64,000 bases of DNA from Myxococcus dinghuensis (lineage in GTDB: Bacteria > Myxococcota > Myxococcia > Myxococcales > Myxococcaceae): assembly GCF_024198235.1 (NCBI RefSeq), contig NZ_JAKCFB010000005.1, forward strand, positions 186,001-250,000, read 5' to 3'. The notes under the pieces are model-generated. The model ran no database searches, was not told where the DNA came from, and worked only from the letters and a program-made list of their open reading frames with translations. The position numbers were made by a program, and so were the translations under genes. This document shows positions 17,516-26,390 of this stretch, one piece after another (position 1 is the first letter of the stretch; each line of letters starts with the position of its first letter).

Positions 17516-18604
17516 TCACCGGGAGAGGCCCCCAGGGGGTGTGCCGGAGAGGCTGGACCGCCGCAGCGGCAGCACGTCGAAGGGGATGGAGATGCGCGTG
17601 GCGATGCCCTGGACCGCCTCCGGCACCGTGGCGAGCAGTTGCTGGAGGCTGACGCCCCGGCGGGCGACGACGAGGACCACCGGACGCGCGTCCTTGTCCT
17701 CGCCCAGCGCCACGCGCCCGATGCCGTCCTTGCCCGACAACAGCCGCTGGGCCTCGCCCACCGCGGCGCGCAGTTGCACGTGGAGGTCCGAGTCCGTCAG
17801 CGACGCGAGCGCCAGCTCCCGCACGAAGCTACCCACCGCCTTGCCGGTGGCGAGCAGCCCGTGTGCGTTGAGCGGCGCGGAGGGCCGCGCGGTCGGGACG
17901 GGCGTCGACGGCGCGCTGGCGGCACCCAGGCCGCTGGCCGGGGCCGCGCCCGAGGCGGCCTTCGCACCTCCGGTGGCGGCCACTCCCGCGCCCACGGCGC
18001 CCACGCCACCACTGGGCGTCATCCCGCCAGGGGCACTGGCCGCGCCCTTCGCGCCCACGCCACCGCTCGGAGTCATCCCGGAGCCAGGACCACCGACCGC
18101 GCCCACGCCACCGCTCGGGGTCATCCCGGCGCCAGGGCCACCGACGGCGCCCACGCCACCGCTGGGAGTCATCCCACCCGGCGACGTGGAGACGCGCGAG
18201 AGCGACTCGGAGCTCTGGGTCCGCGCCCCGAAGATGCTGCGCGAGCCCTGCCCTTGCGCCTGCTTCTGGACCTCGGCGGTGAGGTGCTGCGCGGAGATGC
18301 CCTCGCGGGCGTCGCGCTGTTCGCGGGCCTGGGCCTGACCGGAGTCGGTGTTGCCCCGCCGGCGGAACTCCTCCATGCGCTGCCACGCCTGCTCCTGCGT
18401 GTCCGGCCGCTCGCCATGGTGGTCCGAGGAGCCGACCTCCTTCTGCTCGTCGATTCCGAGCTCGTCCTCGTCCAGCTCGTCGATCTGCGACGGGGCCGTC
18501 CCCTGCGCCGCCTGACCTCGGGAGGCGCGGCGGCGCTCCGTGGGGCGCTGCTGCGCTCGCACCGAACCGGGTGACCTGGGGGGAGGTTGGGATATCTTGG
18601 TCAT
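17516..18604 (-). CDS. Low-complexity Gly-repeat protein with conserved C-terminal domain
   Basis: A 362-residue protein of unknown function and no signal peptide. Residues 1-140 are charged and disordered (Gln/Arg/Asp/Glu rich). Four copies of GMTPSGGVGA occur at about 145, 161, 177 and 195 (spacing 16, 16, 18). An Ala/Pro linker follows, and then a globular domain at about 230-362 with LLATGKAVGSFVRELALASL and SLQQLLATVPEAVQGI. The globular end may be a Roadblock-like alpha/beta fold, but I cannot confirm that. The start was placed at 18604, only 24 bp from the divergent zinc-ribbon gene. Confidence 0.75.
   Translation of the reverse strand: MTKISQPPPRSPGSVRAQQRPTERRRASRGQAAQGTAPSQIDELDEDELGIDEQKEVGSSDHHGERPDTQEQAWQRMEEFRRRGNTDSGQAQAREQRDAREGISAQHLTAEVQKQAQGQGSRSIFGARTQSSESLSRVSTSPGGMTPSGGVGAVGGPGAGMTPSGGVGAVGGPGSGMTPSGGVGAKGAASAPGGMTPSGGVGAVGAGVAATGGAKAASGAAPASGLGAASAPSTPVPTARPSAPLNAHGLLATGKAVGSFVRELALASLTDSDLHVQLRAAVGEAQRLLSGKDGIGRVALGEDKDARPVVLVVARRGVSLQQLLATVPEAVQGIATRISIPFDVLPLRRSSLSGTPPGGLSR
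17990..18180 (-). repeat. In-gene tandem repeats encoding GMTPSGGVGA
   Basis: Four DNA copies of a unit of about 48 bp (one spacing 54 bp) inside the preceding gene encode near-identical decapeptides with short GGPGA/GGPGS linkers. Close identity at DNA level suggests recent slippage or recombination and likely length variation between strains. Confidence 0.85.
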
Positions 18605-18628
18605 GGGCGCTCTATCCTGGCGGACTCC

Positions 18629-18847
18629 ATGGGAACCAACGAAGGTGGCGTGGTGTACGACTATGGTCGCTGTCCCTGCACGGGGGCCTACGAGGGACGC
18701 TTCATCGAAGTGGAGATGGAGGTCTCCGGACGCCAGGTCGTCGTCACGAGCATTCCCCAGGGAGAATGCCCGGGCTGTGGCTCCCAGGTCTACAAGCTCC
18801 AGATCATCGAGCGGATGGAGACGCTGATGAGGCCCGAGAAGGGCTGA
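18629..18847 (+). CDS. Small zinc-ribbon protein
   Basis: A 72-residue protein with two Cys pairs, GRCPCTG near residue 14 and GECPGCGS near residue 45, spaced as a zinc ribbon. The sequence between is beta-rich (RFIEVEMEVSGRQVVVTSIP). It is reminiscent of YgiT/MqsA-type Zn ribbons but lacks any HTH domain. Role unknown. An upstream in-frame ATG at 18587 is less likely because that extension is antisense to the 5' end of the neighbouring gene. Confidence 0.72.
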   Translation: MGTNEGGVVYDYGRCPCTGAYEGRFIEVEMEVSGRQVVVTSIPQGECPGCGSQVYKLQIIERMETLMRPEKG

Positions 18848-19008
18848 GGCGACGACAGGCGGCATTGTCGGATTCCTGACGTCCGCTTGCCCACATCCCT
18901 CCCACGTGGAGCGGACCCCGGGCCTCCTTGACCGTCCCGGCACGCGCCGCCAGGGTTCCACCTCCAATCACAGACATCGCCGGCCCTGGAGCGTTTCGCC
19001 AGGCCCGC

Positions 19009-21081
19009 TCACGACGCGAGGCCCGTGGAGGCCGCCGGGGACTCCTCCCCGGCCCGCGTCTCCACGGGCGTCAGCGGCAACTCCACGGTGAAGGTGGCGC
19101 CCGCGCCGGGCCGGCTCTCCACGTGGATGACGCCGCCCATCGCCTCCACCAGCGTGCGCGACACGTACAGCCCCAACCCGAGCCCTCCGTAGTTGCGCTC
19201 GGACACGGCGCGCTCGAACTTGTGGAAGATGCGCGCCTGGGCCTCCGGGCTGATGCCGATGCCCTCGTCGCGCACCGACAGGCGCGCCCGCTCCGCCTCC
19301 CGCCACACCTCCAGGCGCACGGGCTGGCCCGCGCCGTACTTCAGCGCGTTGGACACCAGGTTGGTGACGACCTGCTCCACGCGCATCCGGTCCCACGTCC
19401 CCACCGTGAGGACCCGGGTCTGGACCTCGAGCGTGCAACCCGCGCGCTCGGCCTCCAGTTGGTGACGCGTGGCCACGTCCTGGACCAGCTCCCCCAGGTC
19501 GACCTGCTCGTACTCCAGCTTGAGCCGGCCGGTGCCGATGCGCGACACGTCCAGGAGCCCGTTCACCAGCCCCGCCAGCCGCATCACCTGGCGCAGCATG
19601 CCCTGCACCTCGCGGCCGTGGCGCGCCATCCACGCCCCCTCCGGGTCCGCCTGCGCGGCGCGCACGAAGGCCTGCAACCGCAACCCCAGCACCGTCAACG
19701 GCGTCTTCAGCTCGTGGCTCGCGACGGAGAGGAACTCGTCGCGCACGCGCACCGCCTCCTGCAGATGGCGCTCCACCGTCTTCAGCCGGGTGATGTCCAG
19801 GAAGGGCAGCACCGTCACCGCGGGGTGGCCGTGCATCGCGGGCAACATCTCCGACGAGATGCTCACCACGTACTCGCCCGTGTGCGTCTTCCAGACGACC
19901 TCCACCCCCTCCAGCTTCTCGCCGCGCGCCGCGCGGGTGGAGGGAATCTCGTCCGCGCCCAGGCGGCGGCCCTCCATGTCCTCGAGCCGGAAGAGTCCGC
20001 CGTAGTCCGCGGCGGGCACGTGCGTGGGCAGGGGCGCGCCGTACAGCTTGTCCGCGGCGGCGTTGGAGAAGACGAGGCCATGCGTCTTCGGGTCCGCCAT
20101 CACCACCGGCATGGGCATCAGGTCGAGCACCACCTCCAGCCAGCGCTGCTGGTTCTCCACCGCCTGCCGGGCGTGCACCTGCTCCGTCACCTCGAAGGCG
20201 AACGTGACCAGCCCCTCCACCTTCCCACGCTCGTCGTGCAGCGGTTCGTAGAGGAGGTTCCAGTAGCGCGTCTCGACCTCTCCCTGCCCCGCGTAGTCGA
20301 GCGTCACCGGGTACTCGTTGGCGCTCACCCGCTCACCCGTCTCCAGCACCCCCCGGTACAGGTCCACCTGCGCGGAGGACAGGTCCGGAATCGCCTCCAG
20401 CAGGGCGCGCCCCACCAGCTCGCGTCCGCCCATCAGCGTCTGGAACAGGGGGTTGGCGAACTCGAAGCGCAGCTCCGGGCCGCGCAGGACGTTGATGGCC
20501 ACGGGGGCCTGGGTGAACAGCTGGAACAGGCGCCGGCGCTCCACCTGCTCCGCCTCGCGCGCCGTCAGCTCCGCCGTGACGTCCTTGTACGCGAGCGCGA
20601 CGTGGCCCACCTCGCCCCCAGGCGACGCGAGCGGGAAGCAGGTGCAGGCGATGGCGATGCGGTGGGCGTCCGCCACGGAGATGTGCCGCAGCTCCTTCAC
20701 GTCGTACCAGATGACCGGCGTCTGGACCGTCTCCCCCTCGAACGCGCGGCGGATGAGCGCGGCGAGCCCCAGGCGCTCCACCAGCTCGTCCTGGAAGAGG
20801 TTGTACTCGGGCGGCGGAGGCACGCCGAACATCGCCTCGTACGCCGGGTTCATGAGCCGGATGTACCCGTCCGCGCCGAAGATGGCGTACGGCACGGGCG
20901 AGTGAAGGAACAGCCCCTCCAGGAGCGCCAGCGGGTCGGACATCTCCGCGAGCCGCTCGCGCAACGGCCGTGACGCGGTGGACACGCGCGCCGTCCGGCG
21001 AGCGTCCGCGCGACGCGGCGGCGTCACCGGCGCGTTCGACTGCTTCCCACCCCGAGTTCCCTGGCCCTTGCGAGTCGCCAC
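19009..21081 (-). CDS. Sensor histidine kinase with three PAS domains
   Basis: A 690-residue soluble kinase; no TM segment is seen. The order is a basic N-tail, PAS1 (about 55-175, FLHSPVPYAIFGADGYIRLMN), PAS2 (about 180-305, LFTQAPVAINVLRGPELRFEFAN), PAS3 (about 310-440), HisKA (SVASHELKTPLTVLG carries the phosphorylated His) and HATPase_c (NLVSNALKYG N-box, VRDEGIGIS G1, GGLGLGLYVS G2). It probably autophosphorylates in response to a small-molecule or redox cue. No response regulator is adjacent, as is common for orphan kinases in this group. Confidence 0.93.
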   Translation of the reverse strand: MATRKGQGTRGGKQSNAPVTPPRRADARRTARVSTASRPLRERLAEMSDPLALLEGLFLHSPVPYAIFGADGYIRLMNPAYEAMFGVPPPPEYNLFQDELVERLGLAALIRRAFEGETVQTPVIWYDVKELRHISVADAHRIAIACTCFPLASPGGEVGHVALAYKDVTAELTAREAEQVERRRLFQLFTQAPVAINVLRGPELRFEFANPLFQTLMGGRELVGRALLEAIPDLSSAQVDLYRGVLETGERVSANEYPVTLDYAGQGEVETRYWNLLYEPLHDERGKVEGLVTFAFEVTEQVHARQAVENQQRWLEVVLDLMPMPVVMADPKTHGLVFSNAAADKLYGAPLPTHVPAADYGGLFRLEDMEGRRLGADEIPSTRAARGEKLEGVEVVWKTHTGEYVVSISSEMLPAMHGHPAVTVLPFLDITRLKTVERHLQEAVRVRDEFLSVASHELKTPLTVLGLRLQAFVRAAQADPEGAWMARHGREVQGMLRQVMRLAGLVNGLLDVSRIGTGRLKLEYEQVDLGELVQDVATRHQLEAERAGCTLEVQTRVLTVGTWDRMRVEQVVTNLVSNALKYGAGQPVRLEVWREAERARLSVRDEGIGISPEAQARIFHKFERAVSERNYGGLGLGLYVSRTLVEAMGGVIHVESRPGAGATFTVELPLTPVETRAGEESPAASTGLAS

Positions 21082-21186
21082 GGTTCGAGGACCTAGCAGA
21101 GGACTTCATGGCCACGCATCGCGGAAAGGCACGACACGTCCAGAGGTCCACGGCCCGCCGCCAGGGCATGCGAGGATGCCGCCACG

Positions 21187-22299
21187 ATGGCGGACTCCCT
21201 CAAGACCTTCTTCGATGCCCCGCTCGTGCGCGAGCTGGGGTCGCAGCTCCACCGCGCCCTCCCCTCCTTCCCCCGCGACACGTTCGTCCGCGAGGCCATC
21301 CAGGACCTGGAGCGTCACGAGCTCATCGACCGCGCGCGCCACATCATGGGGGCGATGCGCCGCGCGCTCCCGTCCGACTACCCCCGCGCGCTGAAGGTGA
21401 TGCTGCGCTCGCTCGGCCCGGCGCGGCAGGACACCGAACGCAAGGCCATGGACGTGTTCTTCTACCTGCCCCACACGCTGTTCGTGTCCGAGCACGGACT
21501 GGAGCACTTCGAGGAGTCCATGCTCGCGCTGCACACGCTCACCCAGCGCTTCACGGGTGAGTGGGCCATCCGCCCCTTCCTGGAGCGCCATCCGGAGAAG
21601 ACGCTGGCGCGCCTGCGCGAATGGGCCACGGACGAGAACGTCCACGTGCGCCGCCTCGTCTCCGAGGGCACGCGCCCACGCCTGCCCTGGGGCTCGCGGC
21701 TGCGCGCGTTCCAGAAGGACCCGCGTCCGGTGCTCGCGCTGCTGGAGCTGCTGAAGGACGACCCGGAGCTGTACGTCCGCCGCTCGGTGGCCAACAACCT
21801 CAACGACATCGGCAAGGACCATCCGGAGGTGCTCGTCCAGGTGGCGAAGGCCTGGCAGCAGGGCGCCACGCCGGAGCGCCAGTGGCTCATCCGCCACGCC
21901 CTGCGCTTCGCCATCAAGCGCGGCGACGCGAGCGCGCTGGAGGCGCTGGGTGCGGGCAAGCCCACGGGCATCGAGGTCCGGGCCACGTCGCTGCCCGCGC
22001 GCGCCCGGGTGGGCGGCGCCATGGACATCCGCTTCGAGGTGGCCAACCGCTCGCGCCGCGCGCAGTCGCTCGTGGTGGACCTGGCGATCTACTTCGTCAA
22101 GGCGCGGGGAGACGCGCCCCAGCCCAAGGTCTTCAAGGTGCGCGAGCTGACGCTCGGCCCCGGAGCGACGGAAGAGGTGGGCAAGCGCGTCTCGCTCGCG
22201 CAGCTCTCCACGCGGCGCCACTACCCCGGCAGCCACCGCATCGAGGCGCGCATCAACGGGCTCGACCTGCCGCTGGGCGCGGTGGAAGTCGAAACGTGA
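21187..22299 (+). CDS. alkC: AlkC-type DNA-3-methyladenine glycosylase with Ig-like tail
   Basis: A 370-residue base-excision repair enzyme removing alkylated (3-methyl) adenine. Residues 1-255 form HEAT-like repeats with AlkC signatures: TQRFTGEWAIRPFLERHP, NVHVRRLVSEGTRPRLPW and LYVRRSVANNLNDIGKDHP. Residues about 262-370 form a beta-rich Ig-like domain (IEVRATSLPARARVGG, LGPGATEEVGKRVSL), as described for the longer AlkC class. The ATG at 21187 directly precedes the typical N-terminus. It is a single gene, convergent with a small membrane protein. Confidence 0.9.
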   Translation: MADSLKTFFDAPLVRELGSQLHRALPSFPRDTFVREAIQDLERHELIDRARHIMGAMRRALPSDYPRALKVMLRSLGPARQDTERKAMDVFFYLPHTLFVSEHGLEHFEESMLALHTLTQRFTGEWAIRPFLERHPEKTLARLREWATDENVHVRRLVSEGTRPRLPWGSRLRAFQKDPRPVLALLELLKDDPELYVRRSVANNLNDIGKDHPEVLVQVAKAWQQGATPERQWLIRHALRFAIKRGDASALEALGAGKPTGIEVRATSLPARARVGGAMDIRFEVANRSRRAQSLVVDLAIYFVKARGDAPQPKVFKVRELTLGPGATEEVGKRVSLAQLSTRRHYPGSHRIEARINGLDLPLGAVEVET

Positions 22300-22309
22300 G
22301 GCCTCCCGC

Positions 22310-22600
22310 TCAGCGGGGCCCGAGCATCTTCACCAGCTTGTTGTAGACGCCCATCACCAGCAGGGGGGACACCCACGAGCCGATGAAGCGCGCGGGCCGC
22401 TCGCGGCCCATCAGCTCCAGGCCGAGCGAGACGCCCATCGAGCACAGGCTGCTGAAGAGGAACACGTGCGAGGGAATCTTGGCCGCCTGCTGTTCGATCA
22501 GGCGGGTGAACGACCCCTCGGCGTGCTCCGCGCGGCGCACGGGGGGCGCCTCGTACTCCTTCTCCGAGGCCACGCTGGCCGGGTTGACGTCGATGCTCAT
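22310..22600 (-). CDS. Small hydrophobic protein
   Basis: A 96-residue protein with an acidic/basic N-terminal half and two hydrophobic stretches (HVFLFSSLCSMGVSLGLEL and SWVSPLLVMGVYNKLVKML), probably a membrane hairpin. GGGAGGG stands before the chosen ATG at 22600; the longer frame lacks a site. I recognise no family. A Gln/Ala-rich RLIEQQAAKIPS motif precedes the first membrane segment. Confidence 0.7.
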   Translation of the reverse strand: MSIDVNPASVASEKEYEAPPVRRAEHAEGSFTRLIEQQAAKIPSHVFLFSSLCSMGVSLGLELMGRERPARFIGSWVSPLLVMGVYNKLVKMLGPR

Positions 22601-22718
22601 GCTCCCTCCCCGGGCGGCCGTGCGTCGGGCGCCACCTCCCCGCCGCGAGGGCCCAGGCCCCATGCCTCCCACCGTCGCGGTCCCCATCATGTTGGGACCG
22701 GCGAGGGGAAACGGCGAG

Positions 22719-23354
22719 ATGGCGCACGGACCCAGGCATCCAGCGGAACACGTGGCGGAGGGGCTGCTGCTCCCGGACATGGGCGCGGGGCCACTGCTGC
22801 AACGTGATTACTGGGGCGTCATCCGGCGGTGCCGCTACGCGCCCGCGGACATCATGGACTGGGTGGGCCGCCACTTCCCGGAGTTCGCGCCGGAGGAGTT
22901 GTGCGTCTTCGCGCGGGAGGACGCGTCGCGCGAGGACCAACCCCTGGAGGAGGGCGAGACGCTGCGGGTGCACATCCACGGCGCGGGCACGTTCGGGGTG
23001 CGGGTCATCCACAAGAACGCGCGCAGCCTCACGCTCGCCACCCTGCCCGGCCACCCGGAGGCCGGCCGCATCACCTTCGGCGCCTACCGGAACGTCCACC
23101 GCGACGTCATCTTCCACATCCGCAGCCGCGCGCGCTCCGGCTCGCCGGTGCACTACTGGGGGTTCGTCACCGCGGGCGAGGCCATGCAGACCAACACCTG
23201 GACGGAGTTCGTGACGCGCGTCGCGGTCTCCGCGGGGGACGGCGTCCTGGGCGTCATCCACGCGGACACCTCGCACCTGGACGCGGAGCCACGGGGAGGC
23301 GACGTGGAGGCGGGGCCGACGTTCCTCGCGCTCGGGAGTGGTGGCGATGATTAG
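22719..23354 (+). CDS. DUF1990-like protein
   Basis: A 211-residue soluble protein of unknown function. The core VRVIHKNARSLTLATLPGHPEAG followed by ITFGAYRNVHRDVIFHIRS matches, motif by motif, the GHxExG and RFRIEAAWRPG region of its downstream neighbour, so both belong to the DUF1990 group. The ATG at 22719 is chosen; an in-frame ATG at 22689 is possible. The 3' end overlaps the next gene by 8 nt. Confidence 0.68.
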   Translation: MAHGPRHPAEHVAEGLLLPDMGAGPLLQRDYWGVIRRCRYAPADIMDWVGRHFPEFAPEELCVFAREDASREDQPLEEGETLRVHIHGAGTFGVRVIHKNARSLTLATLPGHPEAGRITFGAYRNVHRDVIFHIRSRARSGSPVHYWGFVTAGEAMQTNTWTEFVTRVAVSAGDGVLGVIHADTSHLDAEPRGGDVEAGPTFLALGSGGDD

Positions 23355-24600
23355 GTGGCGCATCGGCAAGGGCTGGTCCGAGGAGTCGCTGTCCCTCCTG
23401 CTGCGGGAGGCGGAGGGGCTGCCCCGCAACTTCACCGCCGCCTCCGGGGAGATGACGTTGGAGCGCGGGTGGAACCAGGTCCACTCGGAGGCGTCGCTGG
23501 GCCACGAGCCTCCGGGCCCTCCTTGCGCGGATGGACTCTTCGCGCGGGCGCGGCGCGTGCTGGAGACGTTCGACTTCTCGGACCCGCGCATCGTGCGCTG
23601 GCACTTCCTGGCCGATGCGCCGCTGGCCGGGCGCACGGTGCTGCTGGAGCTGAAGTCCGTGCGGCAGTGGGTGCGGCACCTCGTCGGCGCGCGCGTGGGG
23701 GACGTGCGCGAGGAGCAGGGCGAGGAGTTCAGCGTGTTCGGCTTCAGCTTCGAGACGCTGGAGGGCCACATCGAGGAAGGCCGCGAGTGGTTCCTGCTCC
23801 AGAAGCGCCACGCGGATGGCGAGGTGCGCTTCCGCATCGAGGCGGCCTGGAGGCCGGGGCGCTTCCCCACTGCGTGGAGCCGGCTGGGGTTCGCGGTGGT
23901 GGGCCGGTACTACCAGCGCGCGTGGCACGAACAGACGCAGGTGCGGTTGCGGGAGCTGACGTGGCACCACCCGGAGCTCGTGGGCAGCTCGGTGCACCAC
24001 GGGAAGGTGGACCACTCCACGGACCGGCTGCGGCCGAGCCACGTGCACTTCTTCTCGCGCCGCGCGCCGGGACGACTGACGACCCTGATGGAAGAGGAGG
24101 TGGAGACCGTGGAACGAGAAGACTGGTTGGCGCCGGTGGGGCTCGGAGTGCTCGCGGGGATGCGGAGCCTGAGCGCGCCCGCGTTGATGAGCCAACGACT
24201 GTCCGAGTCACCTCGCGAGGCGGAGGACCCGCTGTCCAGGGCGCTGACGAGGCCGTGGGTTCCGCAGGTGTTGAGGGTGCTCGCCGTGGGAGAGCTGGTG
24301 GCGGACAAGCTGCCGAGGACACCGGCGCGGGTGAAGTTCGTGCCGCTCACGGGGCGCATCCTGATGGGCACGGTGGCGGCGGCCTCGTCCGTCGGGGAGC
24401 AACCCCGGCACCGCGTCGCGCTCGCGGCCGCGCTGGGCGCCACGGCGGCGGTGGCGTCGAGCTGGGCGTTCTACTCGCTGCGGCGCCTGGCCACGACCCG
24501 GCTTCGCATCCCCAGCGTGGCGGCGGCGCTCGCCGAGGACGCGCTCGTCGCGGCACTCGCCACGCGCGTGCTCACGCGCCTGCGCGCCAACGCCGCTTGA
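23347..24600 (+). CDS. DUF1990-DUF4126-like fusion protein
   Basis: A 417-residue two-domain protein. Residues about 1-235 are DUF1990-like (SFETLEGHIEEGREWFLL, VRFRIEAAWRPGRFP). Residues about 255-417 resemble the DUF4126 membrane domain: GLGVLAGMRSLSAPALMSQ, DKLPRTPARVKFVPLTGRILMG, then alternating small hydrophobic helices. No function is known for either. It overlaps the upstream DUF1990 gene by 8 nt, so the two are co-translated. A GTG at 23338 is an alternative start. The last codons and stop belong to the repeat family that continues downstream. Confidence 0.75.
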   Translation: MIRWRIGKGWSEESLSLLLREAEGLPRNFTAASGEMTLERGWNQVHSEASLGHEPPGPPCADGLFARARRVLETFDFSDPRIVRWHFLADAPLAGRTVLLELKSVRQWVRHLVGARVGDVREEQGEEFSVFGFSFETLEGHIEEGREWFLLQKRHADGEVRFRIEAAWRPGRFPTAWSRLGFAVVGRYYQRAWHEQTQVRLRELTWHHPELVGSSVHHGKVDHSTDRLRPSHVHFFSRRAPGRLTTLMEEEVETVEREDWLAPVGLGVLAGMRSLSAPALMSQRLSESPREAEDPLSRALTRPWVPQVLRVLAVGELVADKLPRTPARVKFVPLTGRILMGTVAAASSVGEQPRHRVALAAALGATAAVASSWAFYSLRRLATTRLRIPSVAAALAEDALVAALATRVLTRLRANAA

Positions 24601-25035
24601 GTGGCATACACGCGCGCGGTGGCCCTCACGCGCGCCGACGCCGCTTGAGTGGCATACGCGCGCGCGGTGGCCCCAACGAGGGCTCGCCACGCGCACACGC
24701 GCCGACGCCACGTGAGTGAGCGGAATACGCGCGCATGGTGCGCCCTCACGGGGGCTCGCCACGCGCACACGCGCCGACGCCACGTGAGTGAGCGGCATAC
24801 GCGCGCATGGTGGCCCTCACGGGGGCTCGCCACACGTTGAGTGAGCGGCATACGCGCGCATGGTGGCCCTCACCGGGGCTCGCCACACGCGCCGACGCCA
24901 CGTGAGCGGCATACGCACGCGTGGCGACACTCACGGGGAAGGAAAGGGGCGCCAGGCGTGTGCCCACGCGCCTGCGCGCCAACACCGCACGACAAGCACA
25001 CGCGCGCGTAGCGGCACTCACGGAAGGAAACGGGC
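24569..25035 (+). repeat. Degenerate tandem repeat array continuing from a gene's 3' end
   Basis: Six clear copies of a unit with core GAGCGGCATACGCGCGC(A/G) + TGGTGGCCCTCACG + GGGGCTCGCCACGCGCACA + CGCGCCGACGCCACGTGA. The CATA landmarks fall at 24605, 24653, 24724, 24796, 24849 and 24910 (spacings 48, 71, 72, 53, 61; shorter units lack the GGGCTCGCC block). The first copy includes the last codons and stop of the DUF1990-DUF4126 gene (GCCAACGCCGCTTGA, 24586-24600). At 24958-24990 a further block again resembles that gene end (ACGCGCCTGCGCGCCAAC). Confidence 0.88.
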
Positions 25036-25051
25036 GACACCGCGCTCCCGC

Positions 25052-26248
25052 TCACCCCTCGCGGGACACGGCGTCGCGCGCGGCCTGCACGAGCGCGGCG
25101 AGGTCCCTCACCTGGGGCCCCACCTCCACCCCGCGCGGCGGAGCACTCGCCGGAGAGAACAGCCGCACCGGCGTCTGCGCCTTGCCCCGCAGCAGGACGA
25201 ACAGCCTCAGCGCATCCCGCAGCCGCTCGACGTCCGCGCCCTCCTCCCCCTGGGCCCGCCGCGCCGCGCTCCAGAGCCGCGTCCACGCGGCCTCCTCGTC
25301 CCACGCCCCCACGGGGCGCTCACGCGACAGGTCCGCCACCTCCGCCGCCAGCTCGAACAACCCCGCGCGCCCCTCACCGAAGGCCTCGCCCGCCACCAGC
25401 CGCGTCTCGCGCGCCCCAGCCACCTCGCGCGCCGCGAGCCACGGCAACAAGTCCGGCACCTCCACCTCGACGGGAGACACCGGCGCCAGGCGCGACTCCA
25501 TCACCCCCCGCAGCCGCGCTCGCGCCACGCCGTGCCAGAACAGCGCGTGCAGCAGCAGCTCCGGCCCGCTCCGGGGCACGTTCAGCGGCGCGCGCGACGC
25601 CCGCCGCTTCAGGAACTCCACCACCTTCCCGCTCGTGTCGAAGTGCTCCAGCCGTCGCCACACCACCGCCTGCGCGGACTCCGCCAACGGGAGCGCCCGA
25701 CGAAGCGCGTCCGCCTCCGCCACGTCGAAGGGCAACGCCGCCCCCGCCATGGGGCGCTTGAAGACCCGCTCGAACACCTCCGAAGCCGCGCACACCGCGC
25801 GCAGCTCCGGCAGGTTGCGCGGCAACAGCTCCACCGCGCGCGTCCACGTGCGCCGCCCGAGCAACGGCCCCGCCTCCAGCACCACCTCCTCGAGCGTCAG
25901 CAACACCTCGCCCAGCGTCGGCGGCGGCTCGCGCCCGGAGAGCCGGTGCAGCGCGCTCGCCTGGACCGCGTCGCGCAGCCGCTCCACCTCCGTCATCAGT
26001 TGCACGGGAGCGGACCGCGCGGGCCAGCCCTCCGCCGCGGCCCGGCGCTTCAGCGAAGCCAGCGTCGCGTCCACCTCCGGCTGCGCCTGCGCCACCTCCC
26101 GCAGCAGCTCGAAGTGCGCGCGCACCCGGTCCTTCCAGAAGAACGCCTCCAACATCCGGCGCAGCGCCACGTAGCGCAGCCGCGTCGCCTCCAGGAGGTC
26201 GGCGCGGTCCTCCAGCCTCGCGCGCAGGTTGTCCGGATGCGTGGCCAC
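25052..26248 (-). CDS. Conserved helical protein of unknown function
   Basis: A 398-residue soluble protein from a GTG at 26246-26248 (THPDNLRARLEDRADLLEAT follows). It is strongly Arg/Leu/Ala/Glu-rich and mostly helical, with no catalytic motif, TM segment or signal peptide that I can see. An N-terminal segment DLLEATRLRYVALRRMLEAFFWKDRV and a central VVWRRLEHFDTSGKVVEFL are the most protein-like blocks. It sits downstream of dnaN on the same strand, about 140 bp past a hairpin. Confidence 0.65.
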   Translation of the reverse strand: MATHPDNLRARLEDRADLLEATRLRYVALRRMLEAFFWKDRVRAHFELLREVAQAQPEVDATLASLKRRAAAEGWPARSAPVQLMTEVERLRDAVQASALHRLSGREPPPTLGEVLLTLEEVVLEAGPLLGRRTWTRAVELLPRNLPELRAVCAASEVFERVFKRPMAGAALPFDVAEADALRRALPLAESAQAVVWRRLEHFDTSGKVVEFLKRRASRAPLNVPRSGPELLLHALFWHGVARARLRGVMESRLAPVSPVEVEVPDLLPWLAAREVAGARETRLVAGEAFGEGRAGLFELAAEVADLSRERPVGAWDEEAAWTRLWSAARRAQGEEGADVERLRDALRLFVLLRGKAQTPVRLFSPASAPPRGVEVGPQVRDLAALVQAARDAVSREG

Positions 26249-26363
26249 CGCCCCACTATAGGGAGGCTCCCGCCTTCCAGCAGGCCCCCGGCGCTCGCGG
26301 CCAGGGCCTCGTCCAGAATGCGGCACGCCCCGGGGCGGTCTCCACGGACCTCTCCCGGGACGA

Positions 26364-26383
26364 CGGGGCCGGACACGGCCCCG
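26364..26383 (-). terminator. Hairpin after dnaN
   Basis: CGGGGCCG (26364-26371) pairs with CGGCCCCG (26376-26383) over 8 bp with a 4-nt loop, 7 nt past the dnaN stop on the minus strand. There is no T-run, as for most hairpins in this genome. Confidence 0.45.
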
Positions 26384-26390
26384 GGACGAC

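Noticed and set aside
21075..21130. tRNA-like GGTTCGAGG T-loop
   Set aside because: The flanking bases do not form an acceptor or anticodon stem; no cloverleaf can be drawn.
24600..25035. CRISPR array
   Set aside because: Repeats touch each other without unique spacers, unit length varies from 48 to 72 bp, and no cas genes are near.
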